Shown: positions 28,362 through 41,099, counted from the first letter of the stretch. The stretch is 64,000 nt of DNA from Myoxocephalus aenaeus (GCA_038501785.1 JBAMJR010000161.1:6503001-6567000); one strand, 5' to 3'. The notes: a model not told the origin generated them from the letters alone. Program-made: numbers and translations.

Positions 28362-31300
28362 GTAAGTGTTTGTTTATCTGGCATTTGCTGTCCTTATTTG
28401 GAGAGCCAGAGCAGCAGCAAGAAAGGGTATTCTTACTCTCTAACTTCAGAACGCAGAAATGTAGTTGTAAATACGTTTGCACTGGGTTGTTTGTAGTGCT
28501 GCCTGAGTGAGGCTTTAACTGTAGTATATCATCATATCAGAAGACCTATAACTGAGGGGAGTAGATAGCAAATAGAGAAAACAGACAGCCCTGCCTCCTC
28601 AGTGCAACTTGACACAGTGAAGCTCTCCATGAAACATCTGTTTCCATGCCTTAAAAACACAAGCTGCCCCAACAGCAATGGAAATGCAATCATGCATCAT
28701 TGCTAAAAGCCAGTCTGAATATAAAACACAGCCACTGACAATATCGGGCTAACTTGAGGCAAAAGCTGTTCGGAAACTTCTTCAAACTTTTCTTTTTACT
28801 GTCACAGCTGTCAACCCCTAGTAAGTAAGAAAAAAGACGAGTTCACGCTCTATAACAACACCAACAACATGCTGTCGTTAAATGGAAAAACACTGAAACA
28901 ATACTTGGCTGGAAAGCTGGATAATTACCTCTGGGCTGTGACAAGTCTGTCAAATGTAGTTTTCAAAGACAGTGAAAAGACATTGTGCTGTGAGGAAGTT
29001 TAACAGGAAGGTCATGGCAATTAGATAACTGTCCCTGATATATATCTATAGCCTCTGCACCTCCAACACGGTTCCTATCACTCATTACTCACTAATTAGT
29101 TTCCTCAAATGGAGCACACACCACCAAAAACAACACAGACACACAGTTAATAGTAGACTACACCTCTGCAGAGACCTTCTGTAACACACAGAAGTAACAG
29201 TATAAGCAGCAGAGCTTGGTCTATTATTCCCCCCACGGGATCCACTGAGAGTTTAAGTCACATTCAGTCGGGGAAGATCCCAGGACCCCTGTTAATCCTC
29301 GTCTTTCCATACCGCTTCACACATCACCCACGGGGGCCGGTGCTGTCATCCCACTCACCCCATAGCCATCGCCCGGAGAAAGATAACATCCGACAGGGTA
29401 ATCTGACCTTTGATACACAAATGCAGGGTTGGCCCCCTGATTTAAATCCTCCGGCTGTGGGGGCAGTCTGCTCTCACCCACGCAGGGATTGAGGGGCTGT
29501 GGCCGAGAGCGGAGCGGTGAGTTATAGGAGAGGGGGGTGTAAGCAGAGAGATGTGGAGGCTCTTGCATCATTGCCGAGGGCTGAGTTGTGTCTCTGCTGG
29601 AGGACAGGAAATTCCTATGTTGCCCTTGCAGGTTGGAGCTTAGGCCCCGGTGGGTTCAGGGAGGGCAGACACTCGGTTGGGGGGGACTGCACAATGAACA
29701 CACACTTACATGGTGATATCAGACAGACATGGAGGGCAGCAGAGGTCAGGTGCTGGCTCTCTGGAGTCTCAGTGCTCTAATCCATGCACACATTGTATCG
29801 CTGGTATCCCTTTCCACTTCAAAGACCGCAACAAGGGTCAGACACTTCCCTGCCATCACAGGGCATTAGACAGAGATAAGCCGCTCAATGCTCACCATTG
29901 ATTGGATACCTCTCCAGAACTGTCAAAACAAAGTGCAGTCTATGGGCAACTGCTAAAACATCAATGCGTTTGCAACAGAAGCCCCAAGCTCTTTTTTCTC
30001 TCTCAGAGGCATGTCTCTGTTTTTATAATTAGCAGAAAGCCCCGGAGGTGGGTGGTTGATTTGAAAAAGTGAAACAGGGCTGGAGGCTGAATGACAGGCA
30101 GCACAGCCTCCAGCTACGGACCACCTCCCTCCCCGTCTGCCCGTCTGTAAGCCGGAGTGCGGAGGAAGAGAAATCTGATCCTGTGTCTCGCTACAGAAAG
30201 GGGGTGTGAAGCTATCAGACGCAGTTAAATTGAAAACTCTTGTGGAAGTACAACAAAACAGCGGAGCTCTGAATTTGAACATGAGAAAGGTAAGGGATCA
30301 GGCACTAAATTGGATCCAGCAAGATACATTTAACTTTCGGTTAACTTCAGGATACAGCAACCAACAACAGCAAAGGAACAACTTGTGATTGGCTGCGTTG
30401 TGAAGAAATAGGACTTGTTAGAAGCAGCGTGTTGTTTTAGTGACTAGACATCGGCTACCGTCTATACACTTTAGGGGATTTTCCCCCTCATAAATCAACA
30501 AGTTATAACCCATTTCACTTTTCTGTGTAATCTGTTCCTTGTGAAATCTGTAATATACAATGTAATTTAAAAAGAACATCAGATCAATCTCTGTTCAATA
30601 GTTAAATATTAACATATTACTGGAAATTCCATGACTACGTGGTTGGTGTCATTTAATCAGATAATATCAATGTTTTTTACACATTACTATCAAAATCACT
30701 GAAAGACATGAAACAAAAAGTCCACATTTAATAAGGAGTATCACTTTTTCATTTATTTTTTTGTCATTATTTGAATCACTGAGGGGATTCACTGAGGCTG
30801 CTTGATGACCAGTCTGGCTCCCACTAGAGGTAGATGTTTACAGTGAGGGGTCTCTTCATTTCAAGGCTCACTGCTCTGACTCTGGTGTATCCAGGTGGCC
30901 CTGGATTAGAACAAAATGAAATACCTAATAAAAATGGGACCTGTGATGGATCTCCACCATTATTGATAAAAGGCGCTGAGTATCCAGTAATTACCTGTGT
31001 GGTAGGTTCTCTGCTGCAGTCTATAAAGGAAGGTGATTTATGCTCATGCCAATTGCAGTGAGAGGACTGCTTGTTTAAAGGGCTGTGTGATCATGCTTTC
31101 ATCCGCATTGTATTGCTGACACAAATATGTAAGGTGGTTGATATATTTGCTTTTAATAGCGTCACGTTCTCTTTTCATCTGTCAGGTTGAGGGATTTACC
31201 ATAGTTGATGCTGACATTGATGTATTTCCTTGCAGACATAACTACCGTCATCATCAAAGGATGTAATTGTGTGCATCTAAATGCACTGCAAATGTTCATC

Positions 31301-34300
31301 ATCCAAATTGCCCCTATAGTTCCTCTTTATATATTGAAATAATAATAAAATAAACGTATGCTATTAAACTTTACATAGGTTCTTGTAAAAGGAACTCATG
31401 GCTTACCTACAAAGAGTTAAATCAATTACTGTGAGGGTAGACGGAAAGTCTGTAAAATCAATGACAGACGCATAATACTCGTTTTTGCTGGGGGACGGAT
31501 CATGTTAGCCTTATTCTCTGTGCCAGGAAAAACTGCATGTAGAATTTGCTCTGTAGGAAAGCTTTGCAAGTGATTGATTTACGCATAATTACTGTGATTG
31601 GCACATTGATTAGATCAAATAAAGTAGCTGTCTGGATCCGTCACCTTATTAAATGAAGAGACAGTCTACGGCTGTACCAGTGAGACGTTGAATATCTCCC
31701 ACCAGTCAGTGTTACATAAATTAGATGAATAACGGGTGTCACGACAACCAGTTATTCTCCTTTAAAATGTCCATCAGAGAATCTATAACTGATGGTTTTT
31801 ATTCTGAAATGCAGCTTTGATTTTCCTCTGGTGAACTTTAAAGCGTGCAGTCACTATATTTAAGATGGGAACACTTGATTGTATAGTATGTTTATAGACA
31901 GCAGTCTAAATATGTCATTTTTGGGAGCCGTTGATTGTAAAAATGGTCTATTAAGGCTCTGAGCAGCGGTATTGCTCAAATGAACTACAGAGAGAAACCA
32001 AAGGCATGTTGGAAGCTCAGGCAGGGAGTTTTCTGAGCGGTGGAGGAATGCTCAGGGAGGGACTACTGCAGATGGCAGAGGAAATAGCTCTGTTGCCTGC
32101 TGGAGTTCTTAAGCTTAAAAAACAAACCGTAAATTTTAACATAGACATATTTTCAAGGCAATCAGCAAACTTGCAACATCAGTGTAAATCAGGATTGACA
32201 ACAACTGTTTTAGTACTGAGGAACACATTGACGATTTTATTATTTTTTATTAACTTTAGTCAAAAGTTTATTCAAATGTTTCCTCTGCCTACGTCTGTTC
32301 TTTGTCTAAAGCTCCACTCTACTGAGTCAAGTGTCCACAAAGCCGTATTTTTCTTACTGGATTGGTGGTAATCAAAAGGACTGTAAAGCACAATCAAAAC
32401 CATATGTTGCAGGAACAATTATGTGGGTTTTTAAAGAGAATATTTAATCTCAGACTTGTTAAAAATTTGTCCTTGCTGGTTCTCTCTGTATGTACATAAA
32501 AGCGGTTTGGTGAGTTTTAATTAGATGTTGAGGGACTTGTCTTTGTTTCAACACTGAACAGTAAATGCAGCACATTGCTAAGTCTCCCCCATTTAGGGTC
32601 TCTTTTATCGTTAATCAAACATCTCTGTTGTGAAAAAAAAAGACAGAATTGTGTTGCCTCTCATTGATCAGGCTATTCGCTGTCTCTTTCACTCCAGATC
32701 TGACCAGGAGTGCCAGTTTATCAGAGAAGGAGCTGAAGGAGGCTCGTGTCCGGAGTCAGATCATCGCTGCTCAGCTCACCGTCCCTTCCAACTCCAGCTC
32801 CAGAGGCGTGCAGCTCTTCAACCGGCGCAAACAGAGGGTCAGCGCCTTCACGCTCGAAAGCAGTGGAGAGGGGTCAGGGACGGACAGAGCTGAGCATGTA
32901 AAATCAGACCCTTCATCTAACAAACTAACATGGGCAGAGAGGAGCACTGAGGAAAAGGATAGAGACCTGAACTTTAAGAACAGCGCTACCAAGCCACTCT
33001 CGTCACCACCGGGGAGGGTCCATTCAGGAGGTGATATCATAGAGGAACCAGGTCAGGATTTTCAGAAGGGAGACTACATGGAGGACAGTGTTATCCAAGA
33101 GAGACATTTCCTCCCTGTCAAGGAGGAGCAGGAGGAGGAGGAAGAGGCAAGAGATAAAATCCATGAGGACAAAGTCAAGGATGAGATTCCACCTGGAAGT
33201 AATAATACTGATCCAGTTCTGATGAGACATGATGAAGGGGAGGCAGACACTCATCGGGGCCACAGAGGGCCAGCTCCCCCTGGAAAGCTTCATAATGGCT
33301 GCCAGAGTACCTCTGGAACTGAGAGGGTGTCTGTGCCCACATCCAAGCAGACAAACACCATCATCAATCGAACTGCCAGGCCCTTTTTCTCGCCGCTGAC
33401 AGTGCAGTCCCCAGAGGCGGTCAGCCCTGTCATGGAAATCCCCCCTCCTCCATCCTATGCCACTCCTCCTCTCCCTGCTATCTCTGCCCCTCAACCATTG
33501 GCGTTCTCACCTCCACCTCCGCCTCCATCATATCCCACACCCCCTCTACCGGCCTTTATAAACCAACCTCCGCAGACCTACTACTCCAGTCCACCTCCCA
33601 TGTCTCCTTTTATGTCTCCTTCCTTTAATACAGCACCCCAGTTCCCCGTGTCTTCTGTGTCTCAGTACCCACCCATGCCTCATTATGGCCCTCCCACAGC
33701 CCCGAGGCCCTCCACCTTTGCTCCTCAGCCTGCTGGAGAGAGGAAGCCGATAACACAAATCAAAACAGGAATACTTGAGGAGGGTGCTGCTAGAAGGGGA
33801 AATCGGAAGTCAATGTTCACATTCAAAGAGAAGAAAGTTGTAGCTCCGAACCCTGAGCTGCTCTCTCTGGTGCAAGGGGTGGATGAAAGGAAGAAGCATG
33901 GGAATAGACCTGTGCCTGAGCCGGCATCCGAAGAAGAGTTGCTAGCGCTGGGGGCAGAGGCCTCCAACTTCCTCGCCAAGGAAGAGAACAGGGCTGAGGA
34001 GGCGAAAGCTCCAGAGTGGGCGTCCTGCCTCAAGACCTCCAGGACCCGTCCAAGGGAAGAGCACCAGCCAGAGCAGACCCTCACCAATGTATCCGGAAAG
34101 GGGGCTGAGCTATTTGTCAAGCGTCAGTCCAGGATGGAGAAATACGTCGTTGAGAAGCAAAATGCAGGACAAATTAGGTCTCCTTCTCCCACGATGTCTC
34201 TGCCTCCATCTTGGGTGTACCCATCAAACATGCCCGGCAGGGTCAAGGCTATTGCTAAAAACTCTGACATGAGTGCTCAGCTTTCACAAAACCTAAAGGC

Positions 34301-37300
34301 CCAACAAGCAGTCAAGCAAAAACCGAGGCCAAAAGCTGCAGCACCAGAGCCAATTCCAGAGGCCCCTCCTTTGGAAAATGGTTGCTCCCAGATAGAGATG
34401 GACCTGTCAAGGCACAAGCCCTACCAGCTTCCCTCTTCCCTCTTCATACTCAACCCAGTCAAGGACCCCATTAGTACCCTACCCAGAGGAGCACCCCAGT
34501 CCAAGAACCTGATATCTTCCCAGTCTTTCTCTAGAAAGGCTTCCTTACCCAATAACCCTCCTTCTCACTTCAGTGGCCAGCCTATGTCTCCACAGCTGCC
34601 TCTCAGCCCCACAGGAGGACGAGCGGAATATCGTCCAGATCCAGCCTATGGGGAGCCGAGGACCAGCTCTTCTATGGCGGCTTTTTCTCCAGAGCGAGTG
34701 TCCTCTCCTCGGTCGGGGATCCAGGCACCAAGGCCCACGTTTTCTGCCAAGAAGGCAGGGATTGCGTCACAGGTGTGGAGACCCTCTCTGTACCATTTTT
34801 AGAAAATGTGTTTAAATCTGAGTGATGATTGGAAAACAGAAGCTGTTTTCAGTAGGGCTAAATTTGACAGTTTTCTGCACTCTTTTGCTCAACTCGTGCC
34901 TTCTTCTAGTTTTATCTCTTTCTTGTATTGTAGGTATGCAATGCTGTGGAATATTGTTATGTGTATCACATGTGGCCGAAAGCAATTGATGTATAAGAAA
35001 CACAATAATAATTGCAGTAAGGACCTTGTCCCTGCCTAACAACATTATCTACATGATTACACCTTAATTCTTCAGTGAATCTATACTTATATTTTTTCTA
35101 CCGTAAGAAACAGATAAACAGCAGTAATTACTCTTAAAATAAAAATGTGCTTTGATATAATCATATAAATTCCAGCACGTTAGCCTTAAAATACATCAAT
35201 TTTCAGTAAGTTTTAAAATGTGATGATAAACAACCTCACACTTTTTCCACTTTGTCTCCCAATTCTGTGGGCACGAGGGGATGCTGCTCCACAAAGCACT
35301 TTAACAGATGGTCTGGCATCTGCTTATGATCTATGATTTGCAATTTAATGCTACTCACTGACATGAACGTTGCAGCGAAATAACTCCTTTTATGTCTTTA
35401 TGTCTTTAGGGTAATTTACTCTGCTTTCCAGCATTTTCTACATAAATATATGTTGGATTCTTTGATGTTTCAAAATACAGGCTGCATACTAATTTGCATC
35501 ACGGACCTACATAATATGCATTGTTTTCGTGACTTAAAGCAGTAATTCCGGAGGTATTTTTTCACAGGACATCATAAATCACTGTTGTTTTAGGACTACA
35601 GGGTTTATGCTTGTTTCTTTTCATAGACTTTGATTCACTGCTCTCTTCTGCTCTTATCCTGTCTGCGATGATTGATTTGTGTGTGTTACAGTCTTTCCTT
35701 CTCTGATTAAAACTTTATTCTTACACTCTGCTGTGACCTCTTTTTCCTTTTTTTTCTCATTTCCTGACTTCCTGGCTTCTTTCAACCCTTAATTTCACTG
35801 TTTACTGTTTGTTATTTCACTTTCCTGCCTTTCTTCCAATCACTGCAATCACCTCAACACACTAATACATGTTATACCTCCGTTAAATAGATGATTTGCT
35901 CCATGAGACAGATCTATCTTGGAACATAGTATGTGTGATTAAATTAAAATAGTCATTGCAAGATAATTTACACTTTAATAAGAATTTGAGTTATGTGTGT
36001 TCATGTTCAAACCTGCCCTGGCTGTTGTTGTTGTTGGTCTTCAGACAAATGGTTTGATCTTTGACCTTTTTTCTTTCACTGATGCCTTTAACTTTTTAGA
36101 TGTGACCAGTAACGTTAATCTTAAAAGACCATAACGTCTCAGGACTCCTGGCATATTATTATCACCAGTGGAGATAGTTTTCTCTTAATTATTATATGCA
36201 TAAAATGGAATGCTGCTCTTGCTTTAGTCGAGTAACTTCATATCCCCGTAAAGGTTAGCCACCTCAGGACGGCCAGATGACAGTAACCTGAGAGAGACAC
36301 TAAAGACCGGGCCTATGTGTGCTGGCAGCCAGGCTGATTGAAGAAGAAGGGAATACACAGAGATGACCTAAATGCCACTCGGGCTGAGACTTAACACATA
36401 GATACTATTGTACCAAAACAAAATCACTTGGTATCATTAAAATGTGTCTTATTGAATATGGTTATCGTCTGTTTCCATATATAATATTGGTCTTTTGTAA
36501 GTAAAAAAAACACTAAAGTAAAATCAAAACCTTAGAATTAACATAATGAAGGCATTTATTTATTATACATTATACTAACATCTCTATTATTTTGCAAGCT
36601 GTATTTTTAATGTATGTTTCCAAGAGTCTAAAATACATTATTTGTCAACAGACACCAAAAGATTCCTTTCCAGTGGAAACCCCCAGTGAGACGGCCACGC
36701 CAACCAGGACGCCCAGCCTCACCAGACGTCTCAGAAGCCCAGAGGGCCCCGCCGCTGGGACCTGGACACCCAGCCTCCAAACTAATCGGCCCACCACCAC
36801 CATCTTTAGCCGCTCAGTTACTTCCCCTGTATCCTCTTCCAGGGGTACAAGATGCCAATCGCCTATGGCGAGTCAGCATATCCATTTATCCACAGTTACC
36901 TCCACTACAACAGCCAGACCCTCTCACACATCTACAGCCACCTCTCCACACTCTCCTCCTTGGGGTTCGAGATGTCAATCCCCAATGGTGAGCCAGAATA
37001 CCCAGTCCTCCAGCATCTCCTCCAATCCTGGTTTCAGACCATCCCAAACGTCTACGACTACTTCCCCTCGTTCTCCTCCTTGGGGTTCAAGATGCCAGTC
37101 CCCAATGGTAAACCAGCATACCCAGTCTTCCACCATTTCCTTTGTTCCCACTTCCAGACCAACCCAAACATCTACAGCCACATCTCCTGTCTCTCCTCCT
37201 TGGGGCTCACGTTCCCAGTCTCCTGCCCTCTCTCAGACCAGTTTATCCTTCCAGGCCACTAAACCTCTGTACACATCCTCGGTCACCTCTCCCGTTCCCC

Positions 37301-37749
37301 CGCCCAAAGACAGTCGCTGCATGTCCCCCATTGCTAATAACCCAGACTCTAAAGCCAACCACCGCCTCCTGGCTAAGAACATCATCAATGCAGCCAAACG
37401 TAAAAACAGCCCCTCCCCTGGAGCACTGAGCGGTCACAGCCTCCCCATCTCACCTCTGGGAAATTCTCACCATGGCTACGACTGTCACAGACCACCCATC
37501 AGCCCGTTCCAGTCGCGGGCATTTGGTGCCCAGTCCCCTACATTCACCAGCCCTCCTCCAACCCCAACGCAGAGGATCTGCTCCCCTGTGAGGCTTTACA
37601 ACACTCGCTCCCTCACCGACTCTGATGCCTCTGTTGAGTCGGAAGACTCTGGCCTCCGATCGCCTGGCTCGCACTCCTACAACACCTGTCCCCGCGGCTG
37701 GGGCAGTAGCCTGAGGGTGAAGAGAAGCACCGTCTCCACGGACCTGTGA
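28193..37749 (+). CDS. synpo: Synaptopodin, spliced gene with two alternative C-termini
   Basis: Actin- and alpha-actinin-associated scaffold of podocyte foot processes and dendritic spines. Coding exons are 28193-28361, 32698-34802 (short form, stop TAG) or 32698-34772 spliced to 36652-37749 (long form, stop TGA). This gives about 757 or 1,113 residues. Signature blocks shared with human SYNPO are SLSEKELKEARVRSQIIAAQ (63-82), RGVQLFNRRKQRV, two PPSY motifs (307-310, 332-335), TGILEEGAARRGNRKSMFTF (413-432), PEWASCLK (495-502), GKGAELFVKRQSRMEKYVV (523-541) and APRPTFSAKKAGI near 733. There is no PDZ domain, unlike SYNPO2 long forms, and linkage to tspan17 also favours synpo. The start codon has G at -3 and +4, with an in-frame TGA nine bases upstream. 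The human long form is about 900 residues, so the long C-terminus here is expanded. Confidence 0.9.
28362..32697 (+). other. synpo: synpo intron between coding exons 1 and 2
   Basis: GT-AG intron of about 4.3 kb with donor GTAAGT and acceptor CTCTTTCACTCCAG. I see no further exon or recognised mobile element. The frames at 29.3-30.4 and 32.0-32.4 kb lack support. Confidence 0.7.
32698..34802 (+). CDS. synpo: synpo main coding exon (includes short-form stop)
   Basis: A single long exon encodes residues 57-757 of the short form. In order it has the conserved SEKELKEAR region, an acidic run (about 199-206) and a proline-rich centre with two PPxY motifs known in the family to bind WW-domain partners. 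These are followed by the conserved RKSMFTFKEK and KRQSRMEKYVV regions. The end reads SQVWRPSLYHF, close to the human QVWKPSFCFK ending as I recall it. For the long form the exon stops at 34,772, where CAG is followed by GTGTGG. The same GTG TGG codes Val-Trp when unspliced. Confidence 0.92.
34773..36651 (+). other. synpo: synpo alternative intron, retained in the short form
   Basis: When spliced, donor GTGTGG joins acceptor TTTGTCAACAG at 36,651 in phase 0. When retained, nine codons and TAG follow, then a 3' UTR with a candidate poly(A) signal at 35,138-35,143. The remainder is AT-rich with no other exon recognised. Confidence 0.7.
35138..35143 (+). promoter_or_regulatory. synpo: Candidate poly(A) signal for short synpo form
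   Basis: AATAAA lies about 335 bp after the short-form stop, with TG-rich sequence following. It would serve transcripts that retain the intron. Confidence 0.4.
36652..37749 (+). CDS. synpo: synpo alternative C-terminal exon (long form)
   Basis: 365 codons plus TGA, entered in phase 0 after Gln748. The sequence is Ser/Pro/Thr-rich. It holds three exact-length 40-residue repeats and a shorter fourth (TSPxSPPWGSRCQSPM type, 36,820-37,284). A probably conserved block follows, NHRLLAKNIINAAKRKNSPS, then SP-rich segments and a C-terminal Ser-rich region ending STVSTDL. Mammalian synaptopodin has a long form whose extra C-terminus (called Synpo-T in mouse) comes from such an exon, at about 181 residues. 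Here it is about twice that, mostly because of the repeats. The frame is open throughout with no breaks. Confidence 0.85.
   Translation, partial: TPKDSFPVETPSETATPTRTPSLTRRLRSPEGPAAGTWTPSLQTNRPTTTIFSRSVTSPVSSSRGTRCQSPMASQHIHLSTVTSTTTARPSHTSTATSPHSPPWGSRCQSPMVSQNTQSSSISSNPGFRPSQTSTTTSPRSPPWGSRCQSPMVNQHTQSSTISFVPTSRPTQTSTATSPVSPPWGSRSQSPALSQTSLSFQATKPLYTSSVTSPVPPPKDSRCMSPIANNPDSKANHRLLAKNIINAAKRKNSPSPGALSGHSLPISPLGNSHHGYDCHRPPISPFQSRAFGAQSPTFTSPPPTPTQRICSPVRLYNTRSLTDSDASVESEDSGLRSPGSHSYNTCPRGWGSSLRVKRSTVSTDL
36820..37284 (+). repeat. synpo: 120-bp in-frame tandem repeat within synpo
   Basis: Units are 36820-36939, 36940-37059 and 37060-37179 (40 codons each), then a 35-codon fourth unit at 37180-37284. 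A fifth start (TSPVPPPKDSRCMSP) runs into unique sequence. Units 2 and 3 are closest, sharing SPPWGSRCQSPMV and QTST. Confidence 0.9.
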
Positions 37750-38545
37750 GGGTGTTACAGGAAGGCAATCAAAGCAGGATTTTAGTTTTCATAGACTTTG
37801 TGGGCTTTGGATCAACCAGTTAAAGAGTTTCTGATGGCATTTCATCAGATCAAGAGATGCCTTTCTGTAACTTTGAATACTGATCCTGGACAATGGTACA
37901 TGTTGTATCAAGGTAGTAATAGTATTTTATATGACTCACATTCATAGTAAGGACTGACAAGAACAAGCTGTTACATAATGCAGTTGCTTTGGCTTGTACG
38001 CTTTCTTAATACCAAAAAGACTCAACATACAGTAGCCAAAGATATTTGAATTCCATTCAGTTAACGTTATACTTTCTACACCTGCGCAACAAACGTACAT
38101 CACTGTTCAAGTTAAATGGTGTTTAAGTTAATCCGTTTTCAATGTTGTCAGTGAATAATAATGGTGTTTTCTGGTCTGATGCAAGTCAAAATGGGAAGAG
38201 ACTTTAAAAGTAGGGTATAGAAGAGACATATTGAATGAGTAATGTGTAAATATATAGCTCATTGGACTGTACAGTACGTTGTTGAAGGCATTCTCATTGC
38301 ATTAATAAAGGATGACATTTACCTATACAGTAAATAATGATTTAGATTATTCTGGGTAAAATGAGTTTCCATAATTTTTCCATGACAGAAGCACAGTGGT
38401 AGGTGGGACACATGCTATTCACATTATCATACAGGGTCACAGTATTCACCAAAGTTTATATCCATTTTAATCCATTTGAAATAAATCATGTGCATAATTA
38501 TATCAGTGCAATAATCAAAACAATAAACTGCATTTGTTATGTATG
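37750..38545 (+). other. synpo: synpo 3' UTR with candidate poly(A) signals
   Basis: Non-coding and AT-rich after the TGA. AATAAA occurs at 38304-38309, 38480-38485 and 38522-38527. The last is followed by TG-rich sequence and is the likeliest distal site, but the true end is unknown. Confidence 0.5.
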
Positions 38546-41099
38546 TTATATGTTGCTATATGTACTGCATTTGCTAAAATGAATGTAAACTGTACAGACA
38601 GATTGACAGGGAATGATGAAGGGATGAGCGGATGAGGAGATGAATAGTTAAGTGGAGGTTGGATGAGGCATTGACGCACCTGTTCAATCAAACACTGTTT
38701 CCATGATTCAGGAGGAGATTTCAGCTAATGTTTAAACATTGCTGATGAACAATACAATGAACAAATATTAGCTGTCAACATGCAAATGTAATGGAATATT
38801 GATTGTAATATTCATATCGGAGATCGATGTTTGTATGCCTACGTTTTTTTCGCTTTAGCAGACCATCTGTAATGAAACAAATGAACATATTTTGTGGCTG
38901 TACTTGTACAAAGTGGCTCTTTGGTTGGATGAGGTTCAGAAGCAAATGTCAGAGAAGGTACAACCAAACGTTGTTAAAAAAAAGGTTAGAAGTATGTTGT
39001 ATGTTGTGTCATAATAATCTAAGTGCTTGTGAGAAAAGGATAAGAGCAATGGGTTGTATTTTAAATACATACATATCTCTTTTTAATACATTCTCTTTGA
39101 CTTCTGAAGTTTCTTTTTTATACTTGATTTGCACTTATGTTCATTCCATTTTAATGGCTCAATTGGCATTGTTTAAAAACTTGATTTGCTCAAATGTGTC
39201 ATTCAAAAATAGAATCAGCTAATAAATAACAACGAGAACATTCTTGAGCGAATAAATATGTTTACATGATGGTGGCAATTATAGCTGTAAACCGAGAACT
39301 GAACCAGCTCACACAACAGACCATTCCTTCACTCCCTGACATGAAGGTCAAAAGCATAAGCACATTTCTAAATATTTACTTCTGTGTGTCTTTTGAGTGA
39401 CAGGGACACCTGCTACACGGTGACCTGGCTCCTTCAGCAGGATGACGTTTATTACTGTCATGGATTGGTGTCAACCTGGGTCAGCTCTGGGCAAACTAAA
39501 CACTGCTGACACCCAAAATAATCATTGTCCTTGTTAATTATTCTTTCTTCTGTGAGATGGAGGGTAGTTTTTTTCTTCTTTTTTTTCAATACAGCATTTT
39601 TTTCTCTCATTTCAAAACTGTATGATGTCTGAAAATCAATGCATAATAAAAAATGAACTGAAAAAGGTATTGTCCTTTTACATTTTGTATGTATTTCATA
39701 ACACCTTGGACTCAAAACTCTGGTAAATTATTATAAACTGGAGTAGTAATTTCCTTTTCTAAATATACAGTACCAAAATGAAACTTTATGTGGGTCATGT
39801 CATGGCATGCACAACATGTCATATACAACACATTTCTCTACACAGTTATACTGTTGAATTAGTCTTTTGCTGATCTAATTAATTCATCCCTAATGTACAC
39901 GAGGAACAATTCAAGTAATTTAGGACTGCAGTAGATTTAGGACTGCAGTAATCCTGTACAGAGTCACTCACACGAGGATTCCTATATTTCATCTGGTCCT
40001 TACATAACCCTGTCATGCACTTCAACAGCCCCTCCATTAAAACTGTCTGGTAGTGTAATTAATATATGTTGATGCAGTTTAGTAGTTGGAGTGAGATATT
40101 CTAAATTATCTATTTTCAGTCACTTTGACAAATACCACTAGAAACTTCTTTGATTTATTTAACTACAACATAATTACTAGATGACTTACATATGTAACGG
40201 ATCACCCACCACATTTGAGGACGTATTTCTTTGGTTTTATGCTTCACTGTCAGTGCAACATACCACACATCTGAGGTGAAGTGGCTACAATGTCCCGTAC
40301 AGCAACTCCTCAGGGTGAAAAGAAAACTAAATTCACATTTATCACAGGTTCATAGACTGCCATCTGTAGGACTCCAGACAGAAGTTCAAATGAGGCAACA
40401 CTGTTTGACTGGATTGTGTACATGCAACCGTTTCTCAAAATAAACATTTGATATATTCTCTCATGGTCTCTATTCCTTACAATAATTCATCATAGTATTA
40501 AAAATGAAGCCACATAATACTACGGGTAAAATTTAAGATACAATTTCACTCCTTGTCAAAGGTGATAGAGTGTCATTCCAAACAGATATTTTAACAATGC
40601 GTAGCAGCAGGGAATAACTAAATGCAGTCTGGATACTCACACACCGTGATTCCAATTATGTGATTCTGGCACAGTCGATTTTGTTGGGGTGTAAGGTGAT
40701 ATCTCTGTGTTAGATATCAAAGGTTTAATTTAAGTCAAAAAGGGAAAGGCTTGGAATAGAACTGCAAATAAGGTGACATGTAGTCAGCAGCTGCACAACA
40801 GGTTGGGGAGCTTGTGTTCACAAGCTGAGCAGTTTCATCTCACAACTCTCTTTTCCTTCTTTTTTCTATAAATGTATTTAAATATGAATGAGTCTATAGG
40901 AGAATAGTATAGCAATATATTGTTATATGACTAATTTGCTGTGGATGGGGACATTAACAACACGGTTGGTCTGTGAACCGTGTAATTGAAATACTATTGT
41001 TGATTACTTCCCCCCTCTATTTTGCATTGATTACATTATACAACTTTGCGATCCCTGCTGCACCGGCTGCGCATCTATTGACCTGAAACATAGGCGACT
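38546..41099. other. Intergenic gap between synpo and tspan17
   Basis: AT-rich with no supported gene. The 131-codon frame at 38,827-39,222 has no family resemblance. A 17-bp tandem duplication (39918-39951) is present. Confidence 0.6.
39918..39951. repeat. 17-bp tandem duplication
   Basis: ATTTAGGACTGCAGTAG is followed directly by ATTTAGGACTGCAGTAA, with a single mismatch at the last base. Confidence 0.85.

Noticed and set aside
27793..28482. 229-codon minus-strand frame
   Set aside because: It is antisense to the synpo leader and first coding exon, with no recognisable domain. The sense-strand exon has a phase-matched donor and a homologous downstream exon.
33024..33758. Minus-strand frames of 156 and 70 codons over the synpo main exon
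   Set aside because: They are antisense shadows of a proline-rich coding exon.
36686..37437. Extra frames of 68-136 codons on both strands inside the synpo C-terminal exon
   Set aside because: They are shadows of the 120-bp repeat, whose length is a multiple of three and so stays open in other frames. Only one frame joins the upstream exon and contains the conserved blocks.
38827..39222. 131-codon + strand frame downstream of synpo
   Set aside because: AT-rich, Phe/Leu/Cys-heavy composition typical of a random frame, with no splice or homology support.
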